64,000 nt of DNA from Bacteroidota bacterium (GTDB lineage: Bacteria; Bacteroidota; Bacteroidia; AKYH767-A; 2013-40CM-41-45): positions 1-64,000 of the forward strand of contig JADKIH010000006.1 of the NCBI GenBank assembly GCA_016721305.1. The letters are read 5' to 3'. Position numbers and translations under genes: made by a program. How positions within the stretch are numbered: the stretch's first letter is position 1; each line of letters starts with the position of its first letter. Below are positions 39,250-49,582 of this stretch, piece after piece. The notes beneath the pieces were generated by a model. That model searched no databases, was not told where the DNA came from, and worked only from the letters and a program-made list of their open reading frames with translations.

Positions 39250-41622
39250 ATGAAAAAGGTAACAATACTCTTTACAATTTTGATGATGGTTATGGCCATC
39301 GGAACTTTCGGACAAAGCATCACACAAAGCGTTCATGGTGTGGTTGTCGATAAGCAATCGCAGTCGCCGATGATTGGCGTATCGGTGGTTTTAATTGACT
39401 CTTCAAAGACGATCGGAACGGTGACGGACATTGATGGAAAATTCATCATTTCGGGATTGCCGATCGGACGAATCGGGCTTCGTTTAACGATGCTGGGATA
39501 TGCTCCGTTGGAACTTCGGAGCCTGACTTTGGATGCCGGGAAGCAATTGGTTCTCTCGCTTGCAATGGAGGAATCGGTCAATAATCTGCATGAGGTAACG
39601 GTTTCGGCCAAATCTGATAAACGCCAACCAATCAATGAAATGGCTACGGTCAGCGCACGTTCTTTCTCGGTAGAGGAAACTAAACGATATGCGGGTTCGC
39701 TCGAGGATCCGTCGCGGATGGTTACGAACTTCGCAGGGGTAGCCGTAGCCGGCGATTCGCGAAATGATGTCGTAATCCGCGGCAATTCACCGATGGGACT
39801 TTTATGGCGTTTGGATGGTATCAATATCCCTAATCCAAACCATTTTGGATCACTTGGAACTACCGGAGGACCGGTTAGTATTCTCAACAATAATCTGCTC
39901 GATAATTCGGATTTCATGACAGGTGCTTTTCCGGCTGAATACGGAAATGCTCTTTCCGGAGCTTTCGATCTGAAGATGAGAACGGGCAATAATGAGAAGC
40001 ATGAATTTCTCGGACAAGTCGGTTTCAACGGATTCGAATTAGGTGCCGAAGGACCGCTTTCGTCCGCTCATAAAGCTTCCTATCTGGCGAGTTATCGTTA
40101 TTCCACTCTGGGCTTACTCGATGCCATGGGACTTCGCTTCGGCTATGGTGCCATTCCTCAATATCAGGATCTGTCGTTCAAAATCGATGTGCCGACAGGT
40201 ATCAAATACGGCCGCTTTTCTGTTTTCGGAATCGGCGGAAAGAGCTATATCGAATTGCTCGATAAAGACAAACGCGAAGGCGATTTCACGGTATCCGGAT
40301 TCGCTGAGGATACTTATTTCGGTTCAGATATGGGTGTGTTAGGTTTCTCTCATAAGATCTTTTTCAATGAGAATACCAGCCAGACAATCAATCTTGCCAT
40401 TTCAGGAACTCAGAATGATGTACAGGTCGATAGTCTTTTCAATAATAAGGAAAGCAAAATTCAACGTTATGGAAACAAGTCATCGGAAGTCAAATACACA
40501 CTTGCTTATAACCTGAATAAGAAAATCAATGCGAAGAATACGTTCAGTGCAGGTTTCAACGCGGATCTTTATCATTACAATTATGCCGACAGTGTTTTGC
40601 AGCAACGTACGTACTACAGAACCCTCACGTCATTCGAAGGCAACAGCGAATTGCTCCAGGTTTACGCTAAATGGCAACACCGCTTCTCAGATGCTCTTAC
40701 GCTCAACAGCGGCGTGCATTATCAGGAATTTTTTCTCAATCATTCATCAGCTGTTGAACCGCGACTTGGCTTGAAATGGTCATTCAAAACTCAACAATCG
40801 CTGAGCGTCGCTATGGGAATGCATAGTCAGATTCAACCGATGAGCGTTTACTTCTTCAAGTCTGAATTAGGTAATGGTCAATATGCAGAAACAAACAAAG
40901 ATCTTGCGTTTTCAAAAAGCAATCACTTTGTCATTGCCTACGACAATGCTTTTGCTCTCAACTGGAGAATCAAAGTAGAAGCCTACTATCAAAATCTCTA
41001 TGATGTGCCGGTAGAAACGAATCCTTCTACTTATTCGATTCTGAACGCAGGAGCTGATTACGTCATAGCCAATGAAGACAGCTTAGTAAATAAAGGAAGC
41101 GGACGCAATACAGGTGTCGAGTTTACACTGGAGAAATTCTTCAGCCATAATTATTATTTCCTTTTCACCGCTTCGTTCTATGATGCAAAATATAAGGGCA
41201 GCGATGGAGTAGAACGCAATTCGGCTTTCAACGGGAATTTCACTGTGAATCTCTTGGCCGGAGCTGAGTTTAATCTGAATAAAGCTAAAACACGTCTACT
41301 CACCGTCAACGCAAAAGTTAACTATGCCGGTGGCAAACGTTATGTCCCAATCTTCCTCGATCAAAGTCAGGTCGCCGGTCAAGCTGTTTATGATTATGAG
41401 CATTCATACGATAATCAATACTCTGCTTATTCCCGTTTTGATATCAAGCTAGGATACAAAATGAATGGTAAGAAAATCACTCAGGAATGGGCATTCGACA
41501 TTCAGAATATTCTGGATCGTAAAAACATCTTCCAGAAAGTTTATAATCCGGTCAAACAGAATATTCAAACCGAATACCAGCTTGGATTCTTCCCGATGAT
41601 GACATACAGAATCATGTTTTAA
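39250..41622 (+). CDS. TonB-dependent receptor with carboxypeptidase-like N-domain
   Basis: A 790-residue outer-membrane transporter. A signal peptide (MKKVTILFTI to GTFGQS) precedes a carboxypeptidase-regulatory-like domain (GVVVDKQSQSPMIGVSV to MLGYAPLELRSL; about 25-110), a plug domain (VVIRGNSPMGLLWRLDGINIPNPNHF; about 130-240) and a beta-barrel ending in an aromatic strand (FFPMMTYRIMF). There is no SusD partner nearby, so a glycan role is not indicated; the ligand is unknown. The gene is intact. A LytS/LytTR pair follows 66 bases downstream, which may regulate it, by position only. Confidence 0.92.
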   Translation: MKKVTILFTILMMVMAIGTFGQSITQSVHGVVVDKQSQSPMIGVSVVLIDSSKTIGTVTDIDGKFIISGLPIGRIGLRLTMLGYAPLELRSLTLDAGKQLVLSLAMEESVNNLHEVTVSAKSDKRQPINEMATVSARSFSVEETKRYAGSLEDPSRMVTNFAGVAVAGDSRNDVVIRGNSPMGLLWRLDGINIPNPNHFGSLGTTGGPVSILNNNLLDNSDFMTGAFPAEYGNALSGAFDLKMRTGNNEKHEFLGQVGFNGFELGAEGPLSSAHKASYLASYRYSTLGLLDAMGLRFGYGAIPQYQDLSFKIDVPTGIKYGRFSVFGIGGKSYIELLDKDKREGDFTVSGFAEDTYFGSDMGVLGFSHKIFFNENTSQTINLAISGTQNDVQVDSLFNNKESKIQRYGNKSSEVKYTLAYNLNKKINAKNTFSAGFNADLYHYNYADSVLQQRTYYRTLTSFEGNSELLQVYAKWQHRFSDALTLNSGVHYQEFFLNHSSAVEPRLGLKWSFKTQQSLSVAMGMHSQIQPMSVYFFKSELGNGQYAETNKDLAFSKSNHFVIAYDNAFALNWRIKVEAYYQNLYDVPVETNPSTYSILNAGADYVIANEDSLVNKGSGRNTGVEFTLEKFFSHNYYFLFTASFYDAKYKGSDGVERNSAFNGNFTVNLLAGAEFNLNKAKTRLLTVNAKVNYAGGKRYVPIFLDQSQVAGQAVYDYEHSYDNQYSAYSRFDIKLGYKMNGKKITQEWAFDIQNILDRKNIFQKVYNPVKQNIQTEYQLGFFPMMTYRIMF

Positions 41623-41688
41623 ACCTGTTTGTAATTATTCCTGACCATCGTAAAGAATTATTAACCTAAATCTATTTTTGTCATTCAG

Positions 41689-42720
41689 ATGAGCACTGCC
41701 CAAAAAATAGTTAGAAGCAAACTACTGTACATGGTACTGTTGGGTATTGCCATTGAAGTGCTTCTCGATATTATCAATCCTTTAGCAGTAAAGGATCATA
41801 ATAAGTTTTTAGATTACTTACTGTCGGTTTTTATTACTGTAGTTGTTTGGGCCGGAGTGACGGGTATTTACCACCTGATGACTCGTTTCTTTCCCTGGGA
41901 AAAAGGAATTCTTCGAAGAGTTTTTGCCCATTCGATTGTAAGTTCCGTCTACACCATCGTGGTGATTTATTCCTCGATGTTAGTTTATAATAATTTTATT
42001 TGCCGGATTCCGGAAGGTTTTAAATCGGAAATGATCAGTACGTCAATCATTATCGGTGTACTGATTACTTTCCTGATGGTAGCCATCACAACCGGTGCTG
42101 AATTTTTTAATAAATGGAAGGAAACTCTTGTAGAGGCAGAAAAACATAAAAAGGAAAGCGTACAAGCTCAGCTGGAAAATTTGAAAAATCAAATCAATCC
42201 GCATTTTCTTTTCAATAATTTAAGTGTTCTGTCGTCGCTCGTATATCAGGATCAGGATAAGGCCGTTGAATTTATCAATCAACTCTCTAAAGTTTACCGT
42301 TATGTTTTAGAAAGCAAAGACAAAGAATTGATCGATCTGAAAACGGAAATGACTTTTATTCAATCCTACTGTTTTTTGCTTAAGATTCGCTTTGATAAGA
42401 ATATCAATTTTCAAATAGATGTACCTTCGAAATTCGACAACTCGCTGATTCCGCCAATGGCTATGCAAATGCTATTGGAGAATGCCATAAAGCATAACGA
42501 GATTTCGAGTGATCTGCCGTTAACCGTCTCCATCAGAGTAGAAGATGAAATGCTTAGCGTTTCCAATAATCTGCAATTGCGTAAGCAGGGAGCAGAAAGC
42601 TCCGGAACCGGTTTGCCGAATATTATTTCCCGATACAAGCATTTTACCAATCAGGAAGTTCGAATTAATAAAACAAGTAACAAGTTTGAAGTATTTTTAC
42701 CGTTATTGAAATCAGCATGA
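41689..42720 (+). CDS. LytS-type sensor histidine kinase
   Basis: A 343-residue membrane kinase with four hydrophobic helices (about 14-30, 42-60, 80-105, 117-137), a short coiled linker, the His_kinase domain motif QINPHFLFNNL with phospho-acceptor His172, and an HATPase domain (MQMLLENAIKHNE and the GTGLPNI box). There is no separate sensory domain, so the signal is probably read in or near the membrane. Its stop overlaps the ATG of the next gene by four bases, marking a two-component pair. TATTTTTG at 41673-41680 fits the -7 element. Confidence 0.93.
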   Translation: MSTAQKIVRSKLLYMVLLGIAIEVLLDIINPLAVKDHNKFLDYLLSVFITVVVWAGVTGIYHLMTRFFPWEKGILRRVFAHSIVSSVYTIVVIYSSMLVYNNFICRIPEGFKSEMISTSIIIGVLITFLMVAITTGAEFFNKWKETLVEAEKHKKESVQAQLENLKNQINPHFLFNNLSVLSSLVYQDQDKAVEFINQLSKVYRYVLESKDKELIDLKTEMTFIQSYCFLLKIRFDKNINFQIDVPSKFDNSLIPPMAMQMLLENAIKHNEISSDLPLTVSIRVEDEMLSVSNNLQLRKQGAESSGTGLPNIISRYKHFTNQEVRINKTSNKFEVFLPLLKSA

Positions 42721-43475
42721 AAGTCCTTATTTCAGAAGACGAAAAATTGAACGCCGATCATCTGGTCAGTCTGCTTAACAGAATTGATCCGACAATCGAA
42801 GTGTTGGGTATTTTTGATTCTGTAAAGCGAACCGTTGAGTATCTTTCCAAAAACCCGGAACCGGATTTGCTTTTGCTCGACATTCATTTGGCCGATGGAC
42901 TTAGCTTCGATATTTTTAATCAGATTAGTTCCGACATTCCTGTTATTTTCACTACGGCATTCGACGAATATGCTATCAAGGCTTTCAAAGTGAATAGCAT
43001 CGATTACTTATTGAAACCAATTGGGAAGGATGAGCTGTCTGATGCACTAGAAAAAGCTCGCCGATTGAAGAAAGAACCCCTTACTCCAAATTTAATCGAA
43101 GCTTTGGGAAGTGCACTCCAAAATGCAAATCGACAGTTTAAGTCACGATTCATGGTGAAAATGGGCGAGTCCATCTCATCTGTTCGTGTAGAGGAGATAT
43201 TGTATTTTATTGCGGAAGATGGGATTGTTTTACTTGTGAAAAATGACGGGAAGAGATTCCCTCTCGATTATACGCTCGATCAAATTGAAAGAATGATTGA
43301 TCCAACCGAATTCTTCAGAATCAGTCGTAAAGTTCTAGTAGCTTTTTCTTCCATCAAGAAAGTCAGCCCTTATTTTAATAGCAGGTTCAGGGTTTCTGTC
43401 GATCATTTATCCGACGACGATGGCATTGTAAGTCGTGAGAGAGCGTCCGATTTCAAGTTTTGGCTCGATAAATAG
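42717..43475 (+). CDS. LytTR family response regulator
   Basis: A 252-residue regulator. The receiver domain (1-120) has acidic residues EDE, phospho-acceptor Asp55 in LLLLDIHLADG, the Thr of IFTTAFDEYA and the Lys of DYLLKPIGKDE. The C-terminal LytTR DNA-binding domain (about 145-250) shows VRVEEILYFIAEDGIVLL and the RISRKVLVAF segment. Partner of the overlapping LytS-type kinase. Targets unknown; genes on both sides are envelope or secreted proteins. Confidence 0.94.
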   Translation: MKVLISEDEKLNADHLVSLLNRIDPTIEVLGIFDSVKRTVEYLSKNPEPDLLLLDIHLADGLSFDIFNQISSDIPVIFTTAFDEYAIKAFKVNSIDYLLKPIGKDELSDALEKARRLKKEPLTPNLIEALGSALQNANRQFKSRFMVKMGESISSVRVEEILYFIAEDGIVLLVKNDGKRFPLDYTLDQIERMIDPTEFFRISRKVLVAFSSIKKVSPYFNSRFRVSVDHLSDDDGIVSRERASDFKFWLDK

Positions 43476-43543
43476 AATAAGGCTTTTCTCTTTTTTTCAA
43501 GGACGATTTTTCGTATTATTGACAGACTGAAATCCCGCATTGT

Positions 43544-45677
43544 ATGAAGAAGTTGATTTTGCTCTTGTGGGCAATCCTTTATTCTTTTATTTCCGGTAAT
43601 GCACAAAGTAATCTGGTGACTTATGCAGGTTCCACAGGTAAAGAATCGTTTTACGACGTTACTCAAATTACTGATGGAACTTTCTTAGTCTGTGGTTATG
43701 CCGATGATCTTAATTGGATCAATGTTTCAGTACCACAAACACAGCTTACATACACGGGTACGATTCCGAATGCGCTCGGGACAAATAAAATTGGCTTCAT
43801 CCTTCATCTGGCATCTGACTTAAAAACGATCCTCAACGTTGTTCATTTCGCCCAAGGTGCAGTTGAAGATATTCGTTTTATGAAAACGAATACACTGCCT
43901 TATACACCGACGGGAGATTTATTTATCAGTTGTAACACGGCCGACTCCGACAATAATAATGGTGGATACATTATCGCAAAGCTGGATCATAATTTTGTGG
44001 ATGGAGTTCCGACTTCTTTGTCTTGGTTTACGCCGGTATGGGCGAAAGCCGGGCCCAAAGACTTCCATCCCTGGGATGTGATGAACGATGGTAAGGTTGT
44101 TTACATCTCCGGAGAAGCACATAGCTACGATTGGTCAGCTATCTATTGTTTAGATCAAAATGGTCAACGAACAGTTCGGGAAAACTGGCGCACACACTGG
44201 CTGAAAAATGGAAGTGAATGGAAGGGAACTCCTGCTTCGTCTTATCCATCAGGCGGAATTGATTCGGTTAATTTCAGCGGCATCGTTCTGAAAATTTGGG
44301 GCCGTTGTGATCTGCGTTCGTGGACGATGAACGATTATAATTCCTACTACGCCGATGGCAATGGCGGTACCCGAAAAGGTCGCTGGCCACTAGATGTATT
44401 GTTTGATGGTCCGTGTGATCCTGCAAATCCTACAGCCGTATCTCCGGGGTATACCGGCTACTCAGCAGCAGCCTGCTGTCCGGTGTACGGAGGAACTTGC
44501 ATTAGTGTCGACAAGCGAACTAACGATACCTATATAGGAATGAACTTTAAGAGCGTAGCCAATACCGGCTCGCCTGATTTTGAACCTGCTGTTATCGCCA
44601 TGGATTCTTCCGGTGACTTGCGCTGGTGGTCGCGATTGTATCACGAAATAACTCCGACAGGCGATACGATGGAATCAATTCCGGATCAGTATGTCGATGC
44701 ATTGGCAATCGATTATGCGAATGACAAATTAGTTGTCGGTGCCCGTTGTCATGGAAATAACACTGAGAATTTTTGGGAAGGAAATACAATCAATGCCAAT
44801 CCTGCGGCATATGGGTTTCAGAATAATTTTACCGGAACTAATGGAAACATACATCTTTCATGGTTAGGGAAATTCAAATTGGCTAATGGTGATTTGGCTA
44901 ATTCAACCTACATGGGCGAGCTCGCGGAAGGAACAGGTTCGCTCGGAGCTCCGCATGCAGATCCTAATCTCGACGGATGGCCGGACCCAAACACAGGCTG
45001 GCCTGATGTGAACACTACGCGCATTGCTAAGAATGCCTTAAAGGTTTCTTCCTCAGGAAATGTTTGTGTGATGGCTGTTGGTCGTCGCACAATTACAACA
45101 GCAAATGCCTATCAAAAAATGGTTAAGCCTGCAAATGGCGGACTATCATGCTGGAATAGTTTTGTTCGTGTTTACGATACTGATTTTCATGTTCCGCTCT
45201 ACAGTTCACTAGTCGTTGGGCAATGGGATACTTTAACACAGGCCGGTGGAAGCAACACAGACTTGTTTGGAATGTGCAAAACATCGGTAGGTGTTGTTTG
45301 TGTCGGACGCCAGACAGCAGATACTGCCGGTACAGCAAACGGAAATCCTATTCCAGTTACAAACGTTCCTTCATGGGGCAATTCCGTTCCACAAAATGAA
45401 AGCGCGATATTGGTTTATTATCAGGCCGCAAATCTTTATGAACCGAACGATAGTATTCTCACAAACATTGGTGATATTAATTTCGGGAGTCACGACCGGT
45501 ACTTCAGCGTTTTTCCAAATCCCACGCATGATAAAATCAATTTGGTTCTTCCTGCCGGCATAATGTTAAACGGTAATCTGAATTATCGCTCTAAACCACC
45601 CGGATCAGGGTATGTACATCATTCGTGTTAATGACGGCAACCGGTTTTACTCTTCCCGATTTGTTATTGCTGAATAG
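43544..45677 (+). CDS. Secreted protein with T9SS sorting domain (damaged 3' end)
   Basis: About 710 residues. A signal peptide (MKKLILLLWAILYS to GNAQS) leads to a large beta-rich region with propeller-like or PKD-free repeats (TQITDGTFLVCGYADD, IAKLDHNF, GKFKLANGDL) and no catalytic motif I can name. The sorting domain begins YFSVFPNPTHDKINLVLPAG. Then sequence is lost: a different frame resumes at GMYIIRVNDGNRFYSSRFVIAE and stops at 45675-45677. The distance between these blocks is about 20-25 residues too short, so a small deletion plus frame change occurred near 45590, or the assembly is wrong. Confidence 0.75.
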
Positions 45678-45815
45678 CAGAATAGGCCCGCTATTCATGG
45701 CAAAACGTTAAAAATCCTTCATATCTCGCCCTTTTGATCAGGTTTTAGACGATGCTTCGTTGATAAATTCCTGCCTTTTACCTCTGAAAACCGCCTAAAA
45801 TGCGAAGAATCCGAT

Positions 45816-45823
45816 TATCTTTG
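45816..45823 (+). promoter_or_regulatory. Bacteroidota-type -7 element (TATCTTTG) for glmM
   Basis: TATCTTTG matches TAnnTTTG 118 bases before the glmM start. No TTTG is seen at -33. The rest of the 263-base gap 45678-45940 shows no gene. Confidence 0.45.
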
Positions 45824-45940
45824 CATCGCAAAAAATCAAAAGAATAAAGTTTAAAAATATGCGGAGAAAAAGTCAAGACTTTCGGGTCGGACTTGATGGC
45901 TTCCATATTTACATTTCAACGAGAATAAAAGGAGACAGTT

Positions 45941-47346
45941 TTGGCACTCATAAAATCAATTTCAGGAATCAGAGGAACGATAGGTGGTAAACCGGGCGAT
46001 GGTTTAACTCCGGTCGATATCGTAAAATATTCAGCAGCGTACGGAACATGGCTCATTCGTCGTAAAGAACGTACGAAAAAGCCCGTAGTTGCAATCGGTC
46101 GTGATGCACGTATCTCAGGTGAAATGGTTCAGAACCTCGTAGCAGGAACGTTAAAAGGTTTGGGAATCGATGTCATCTACCTAGGCTTGTCAACGACTCC
46201 AACAGTAGAAGTTGCTGTGACGGATTTCAAAGCAGATGGTGGAATATCCTTACTGCCAGCCACAATCCGAAGCAGTGGAATGCCTTAAAGTTGTTGAACG
46301 AAAAGGGTGAATTCCTTTCGGCTGCCGATGGTGCCGAAGTTCTTGCATTGGCAGAGAAAGATGACTTCCAGTTTGCCGAAGTAAATAAGCTGGGCAAATA
46401 TGTGAGTGAACCGAATTATCACTTAAAGCATATTGAGAAAATTCTCGCTCTTCCTTTAGTCGATGTAAAAGCAATTAAAGCGAAGAAGTTCAAAGTTGTT
46501 ATCGACTGCGTTAATTCATCAGGCGGTATTGTTTTGCCACCGCTTCTGAAAGCACTGGGTGTTGAAGAAGTAATTGAATTGTATTGCGAGCCAAACGGAC
46601 AGTTTCCTCACAATCCTGAACCGCTTCCGGAGCACTTAGGTGATATTTCGAAAGAAGTGAAAAAGAAGAATGCTCACCTGGGAATTGTTGTAGATCCTGA
46701 TGTGGATCGTCTTGCTCTAGTTTGTGAAGATGGCGAAATGTTCGGCGAAGAATACACACTCGTTGCCGTTGCTGATTACATTCTTAAGAATAAAAAGGGA
46801 AACACTGTTTCAAATCTTTCTTCAACTCGCGCTCTTCGTGATGTTACGGAGAAAGCCGGTGGTAAATATTTTGCTGCTGCTGTCGGTGAAGTGAATGTAG
46901 TGGAAGCCATGAAAGCAAACAATGCAGTGATCGGTGGTGAAGGTAATGGCGGAATCATTTACCCTGAGCTTCACTATGGTCGTGATGCTATGGTTGGAAT
47001 CGCTTTATTCCTGACTCATCTGGCGAAATTCGGAAAGAATATTTCGATGCTGCGCGCTTCGTATCCGAATTATTACATTTCAAAAAATAAAATCGAACTC
47101 ACTCCTGAAATTAACGTTGATAAAGTGTTGGAAGAGATTCAGGAGAAATACAAACGTCAACCGATCAATACAATTGATGGCGTTAAAATCGAATTCGATC
47201 GCGAATGGGTTCACTTACGTAAATCGAATACTGAGCCAATCATCCGAATTTATGCTGAGAGTCAGTCACAGACTACGGCAGAAAATCTGGCTGAGAAAAT
47301 CATTAACGATATCAAAGACCTGATCAGTCGCAAGCTGGTTAAATAA
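45941..47346 (+). CDS. glmM: Phosphoglucosamine mutase (frameshifted)
   Basis: An alpha-D-phosphohexomutase of about 468 residues, probably converting glucosamine-6-P to glucosamine-1-P for peptidoglycan and LPS. The N terminus is ALIKSISGIRGTIGGKPG with IGRDARISGEM. The catalytic phosphoserine motif ILTASHNPKQWNALK spans a break near 46245 where one A is missing (ATA-TC for ATAATC). Downstream are the metal loop DPDVDRLALV, GGEGNGGIIYPELHYGRDA and the phosphate-binding RKSNTEPIIRIYAES. The start is a TTG with a good AAAGGAGA six bases upstream. A phosphomannomutase role cannot be excluded. Confidence 0.9.
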
Positions 47347-47358
47347 TTTATAGCAGGC

Positions 47359-48496
47359 ATGAAAATCTACTTCGACAATGCTGCAACAACTCCGATGGAT
47401 CCTGAAGTGATTCAGGCGATGTTGCCGATAATGCAAAATGGTTTTGGAAATCCGTCGTCAATTCACTCATGGGGGCGCGAAATCAAAACGCATATCGAGA
47501 ATGCACGTAAATCTGTTGCCAAGCATTTGAATACTTCGCCTGCAGAAATTTTCTTTACCAGTGGCGGAACGGAAGCGAATAACACAGCTCTCTTTTGTTC
47601 GATCCGCGATTTAGGCGTAAAGCATGCCATCACTTCACCAATTGAGCACCACGCCGTTTTACATACTCTCGAAGAATTGAAAGCTGAAGGTAAAATTCGA
47701 TTGAGCTATGTTGAGTTAGATGAAAAAGGTCATGTAAAACTCGATCACCTCGAAAAGCTTCTTAGCGAATCCAAAGAGAAATCGTTGGTGAGTTTAATGC
47801 ACGCTAACAATGAAATCGGAAATCTTCTTCCTCTAAAAGAGACCGGTGAGATTTGTAAAAAGTACGATGCCATTTTCCATTGTGATACAGTACAAACAAT
47901 GGCCCACTATAAATTCGATCTCCAGGATGTGCATGTACATTTCATCACATGCGCTGCCCATAAGTTTCATGGTCCGAAGGGCGTTGGATTTTTATATATC
48001 AATCATGCCGTAAAAATTCATCCGTTTATTTTCGGTGGTGCGCAGGAACGTAATATGCGTGGCGGTACTGAAAATGTGTACGGAATCGTCGGTTTGGCAA
48101 AAGCGATGGACATAGCCTATGCTCATTTGGAAGATCATCAAAAGCATGTCGGAGGCTTGAAGAAATACATGGCAGAAAAACTCCTTGAAAATATCCCGGG
48201 AATTCAATTTAACGGCGATACGATGGGAAGATCATTATACACTGTGTTGAATGTGGCATTTCCTCCAACTGATTTTTCAGAAATGCTTTTATTCTCTTGA
48301 TATTGCAGGAATCGCCAGTTCAGGCGGATCGGCATGTTCATCGGGAAGTAATGCAGGTTCTCACGTGTTGAGGGCACTTTACGGAAATGTTGATCGTCCG
48401 TCGGTACGTTTCTCTTTCAGTAAATTTAATACTATTCAGGAAGTTGATCTGGTAGTGGAAAAGCTGAAAGAAATGTATGCTGTGAAGGTTCACTAA
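47359..48496 (+). CDS. Cysteine desulfurase, NifS/IscS class (frameshifted)
   Basis: A PLP enzyme of about 380 residues that takes sulfur from cysteine for Fe-S clusters or thiolation. Seen: MKIYFDNAATTPMDPEV, FTSGGTEANNTA, the PLP lysine in TCAAHKFHGPKGVGFLY, the RGGTENVYGIVG motif and the catalytic cysteine loop ASSGGSACSSGS. Near 48290 a two-base loss in a CT run shifts the frame between EMLLFS and LDIAGIASSGG; restoring it gives the normal family sequence. It starts 12 bases after glmM, so the two may be cotranscribed. Whether it is iscS or sufS is not settled, so no symbol is given. Confidence 0.92.
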
Positions 48497-48498
48497 TA

Positions 48499-48990
48499 TC
48501 AGCCAGCGCGTTTAGCTTCTCTTCTTTTTTCGCGAATCAATTCGAGCAGATGGCGTTTAAAGTCTTCTTCTGCACGATAAAGCTTTGCTACTTTGCGAAT
48601 AGGTAAAATCTTCTTGAACTGCGGGTGATATTTTTTCAGAATGTCGAGTTCGCCCTGATGGAATGCTAATTCGTTATCAACCAATTTCTCCAGTTCCTGA
48701 TCTGTCATCGTTTCGAAGCTTGCACTGTCGTTGAGAATATTGTCACGACGGGAGCGACGTAATTGTTCTAACTCATCCTGATACTTATTGTAAACAGGCC
48801 AAAAAGAACGAGCTTCTTCCGGAGTCAAACTCAATCGATCGGTAAGGAAGCCGATTTTCAATGCTTCGACTTTATCGCGATCCCTTCCACGACCACCACC
48901 ACCGCCGCCACGACGTCGTTCATGTTGTTGTGCATGCATGCTCGTGGTAAGTAGCAAGAATAGGGAACTTAGGAGGAAAATGTGTTTCAT
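48499..48990 (-). CDS. Spy/CpxP-like periplasmic protein
   Basis: About 163 residues. A signal peptide (MKHIFLLSSLFLLL to MHAQQ), a low-complexity Arg/Gly tract just after it (residues about 24-38), then a helical domain with LTPEEARSFWPVYNKYQ, which resembles the LTxxQ motif of the Spy/CpxP family of periplasmic chaperones and stress sensors. The ATG at 48990 is preferred over 49026, which would precede the signal with a polar stretch. It lies four bases after the membrane-protein gene and ends two bases from the convergent cysteine desulfurase gene. Probably a target and part of the sigma factor operon. Confidence 0.72.
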   Translation of the reverse strand: MKHIFLLSSLFLLLTTSMHAQQHERRRGGGGGGRGRDRDKVEALKIGFLTDRLSLTPEEARSFWPVYNKYQDELEQLRRSRRDNILNDSASFETMTDQELEKLVDNELAFHQGELDILKKYHPQFKKILPIRKVAKLYRAEEDFKRHLLELIREKRREAKRAG

Positions 48991-48994
48991 GGAA

Positions 48995-49549
48995 TTAGAG
49001 TTTTTTTTCCAGTTGAGTGATGTCAATGTTGTTATCTAAAAGATATTCTTCGTACGAATCTTCTATGCTACTGGTTTCTATATTCTCATCAGTTAAAACC
49101 TGAATCAACGTCGACTCGTCAACTTCCAGAGCGATTGTACTTGAATTGAATTCCTCATTTGAAATTTCAGAATAGGCAGGAACATCGATTCGATGAATTT
49201 TGGTGAAGAAGAAAAATGCAGTGATCGCTAAGGAAACTGTAAGCACGGAAGGAATCGAGATCGAAGGTCTTAAGGCTGCAATTAAGATTTCTTTCCAGCT
49301 TCTTGTTTTTTTATCGGAAGCAAGTATGGCTTCATTGATTTGGAGAGGCAATTGTTCAAAATAGCCGTCAGGAACACTGAACGGATTTACGGCAGGCGAT
49401 TTCTCAAAATCGGGTAATTGGCTGATGATTTTATCCATTTGGCCGGGAAAGGCCTCGAAATAGTTGTCAGGCACCCGGAAAGGAGCAGACGAATCGCTTT
49501 TTTCGAGCAATTTTCGCAAATTTTCGTCTATGTTGTCCTTTTCTGTCAT
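48995..49549 (-). CDS. Membrane protein, candidate anti-sigma factor
   Basis: 184 residues. The N-terminal cytoplasmic part carries two copies of a FxVPDxYFExxP motif (FRVPDNYFEAFP and FSVPDGYFEQLP), then one membrane helix (SVLTVSLAITAFFFF, about 112-128) and an acidic extracytoplasmic tail. Position directly after an ECF sigma gene and the single-pass topology suggest an anti-sigma factor; the sequence has no zinc-binding HxxxCxxC motif, so this is inference. It sits between the sigma factor (33 bases) and the Spy-like gene (four bases). Confidence 0.65.
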   Translation of the reverse strand: MTEKDNIDENLRKLLEKSDSSAPFRVPDNYFEAFPGQMDKIISQLPDFEKSPAVNPFSVPDGYFEQLPLQINEAILASDKKTRSWKEILIAALRPSISIPSVLTVSLAITAFFFFTKIHRIDVPAYSEISNEEFNSSTIALEVDESTLIQVLTDENIETSSIEDSYEEYLLDNNIDITQLEKKL

Positions 49550-49582
49550 AACTCCTTTAGGATACTTATTAGTGTGATTGGT

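Noticed and set aside
39333..40028. Long minus-strand open frame (231 codons) inside the TonB receptor
   Set aside because: It is the antisense shadow of an intact, well-conserved receptor gene and shows no protein family pattern.
45859..45945. Short frame MRRKSQDF... ahead of glmM as a leader peptide
   Set aside because: It overlaps the glmM start, has no ribosome-binding site and no conserved feature.
46240..46295. Programmed frameshift in glmM at the catalytic serine motif
   Set aside because: No slippery heptamer followed by a structure; one added base restores the family sequence and many other genes show the same kind of break.
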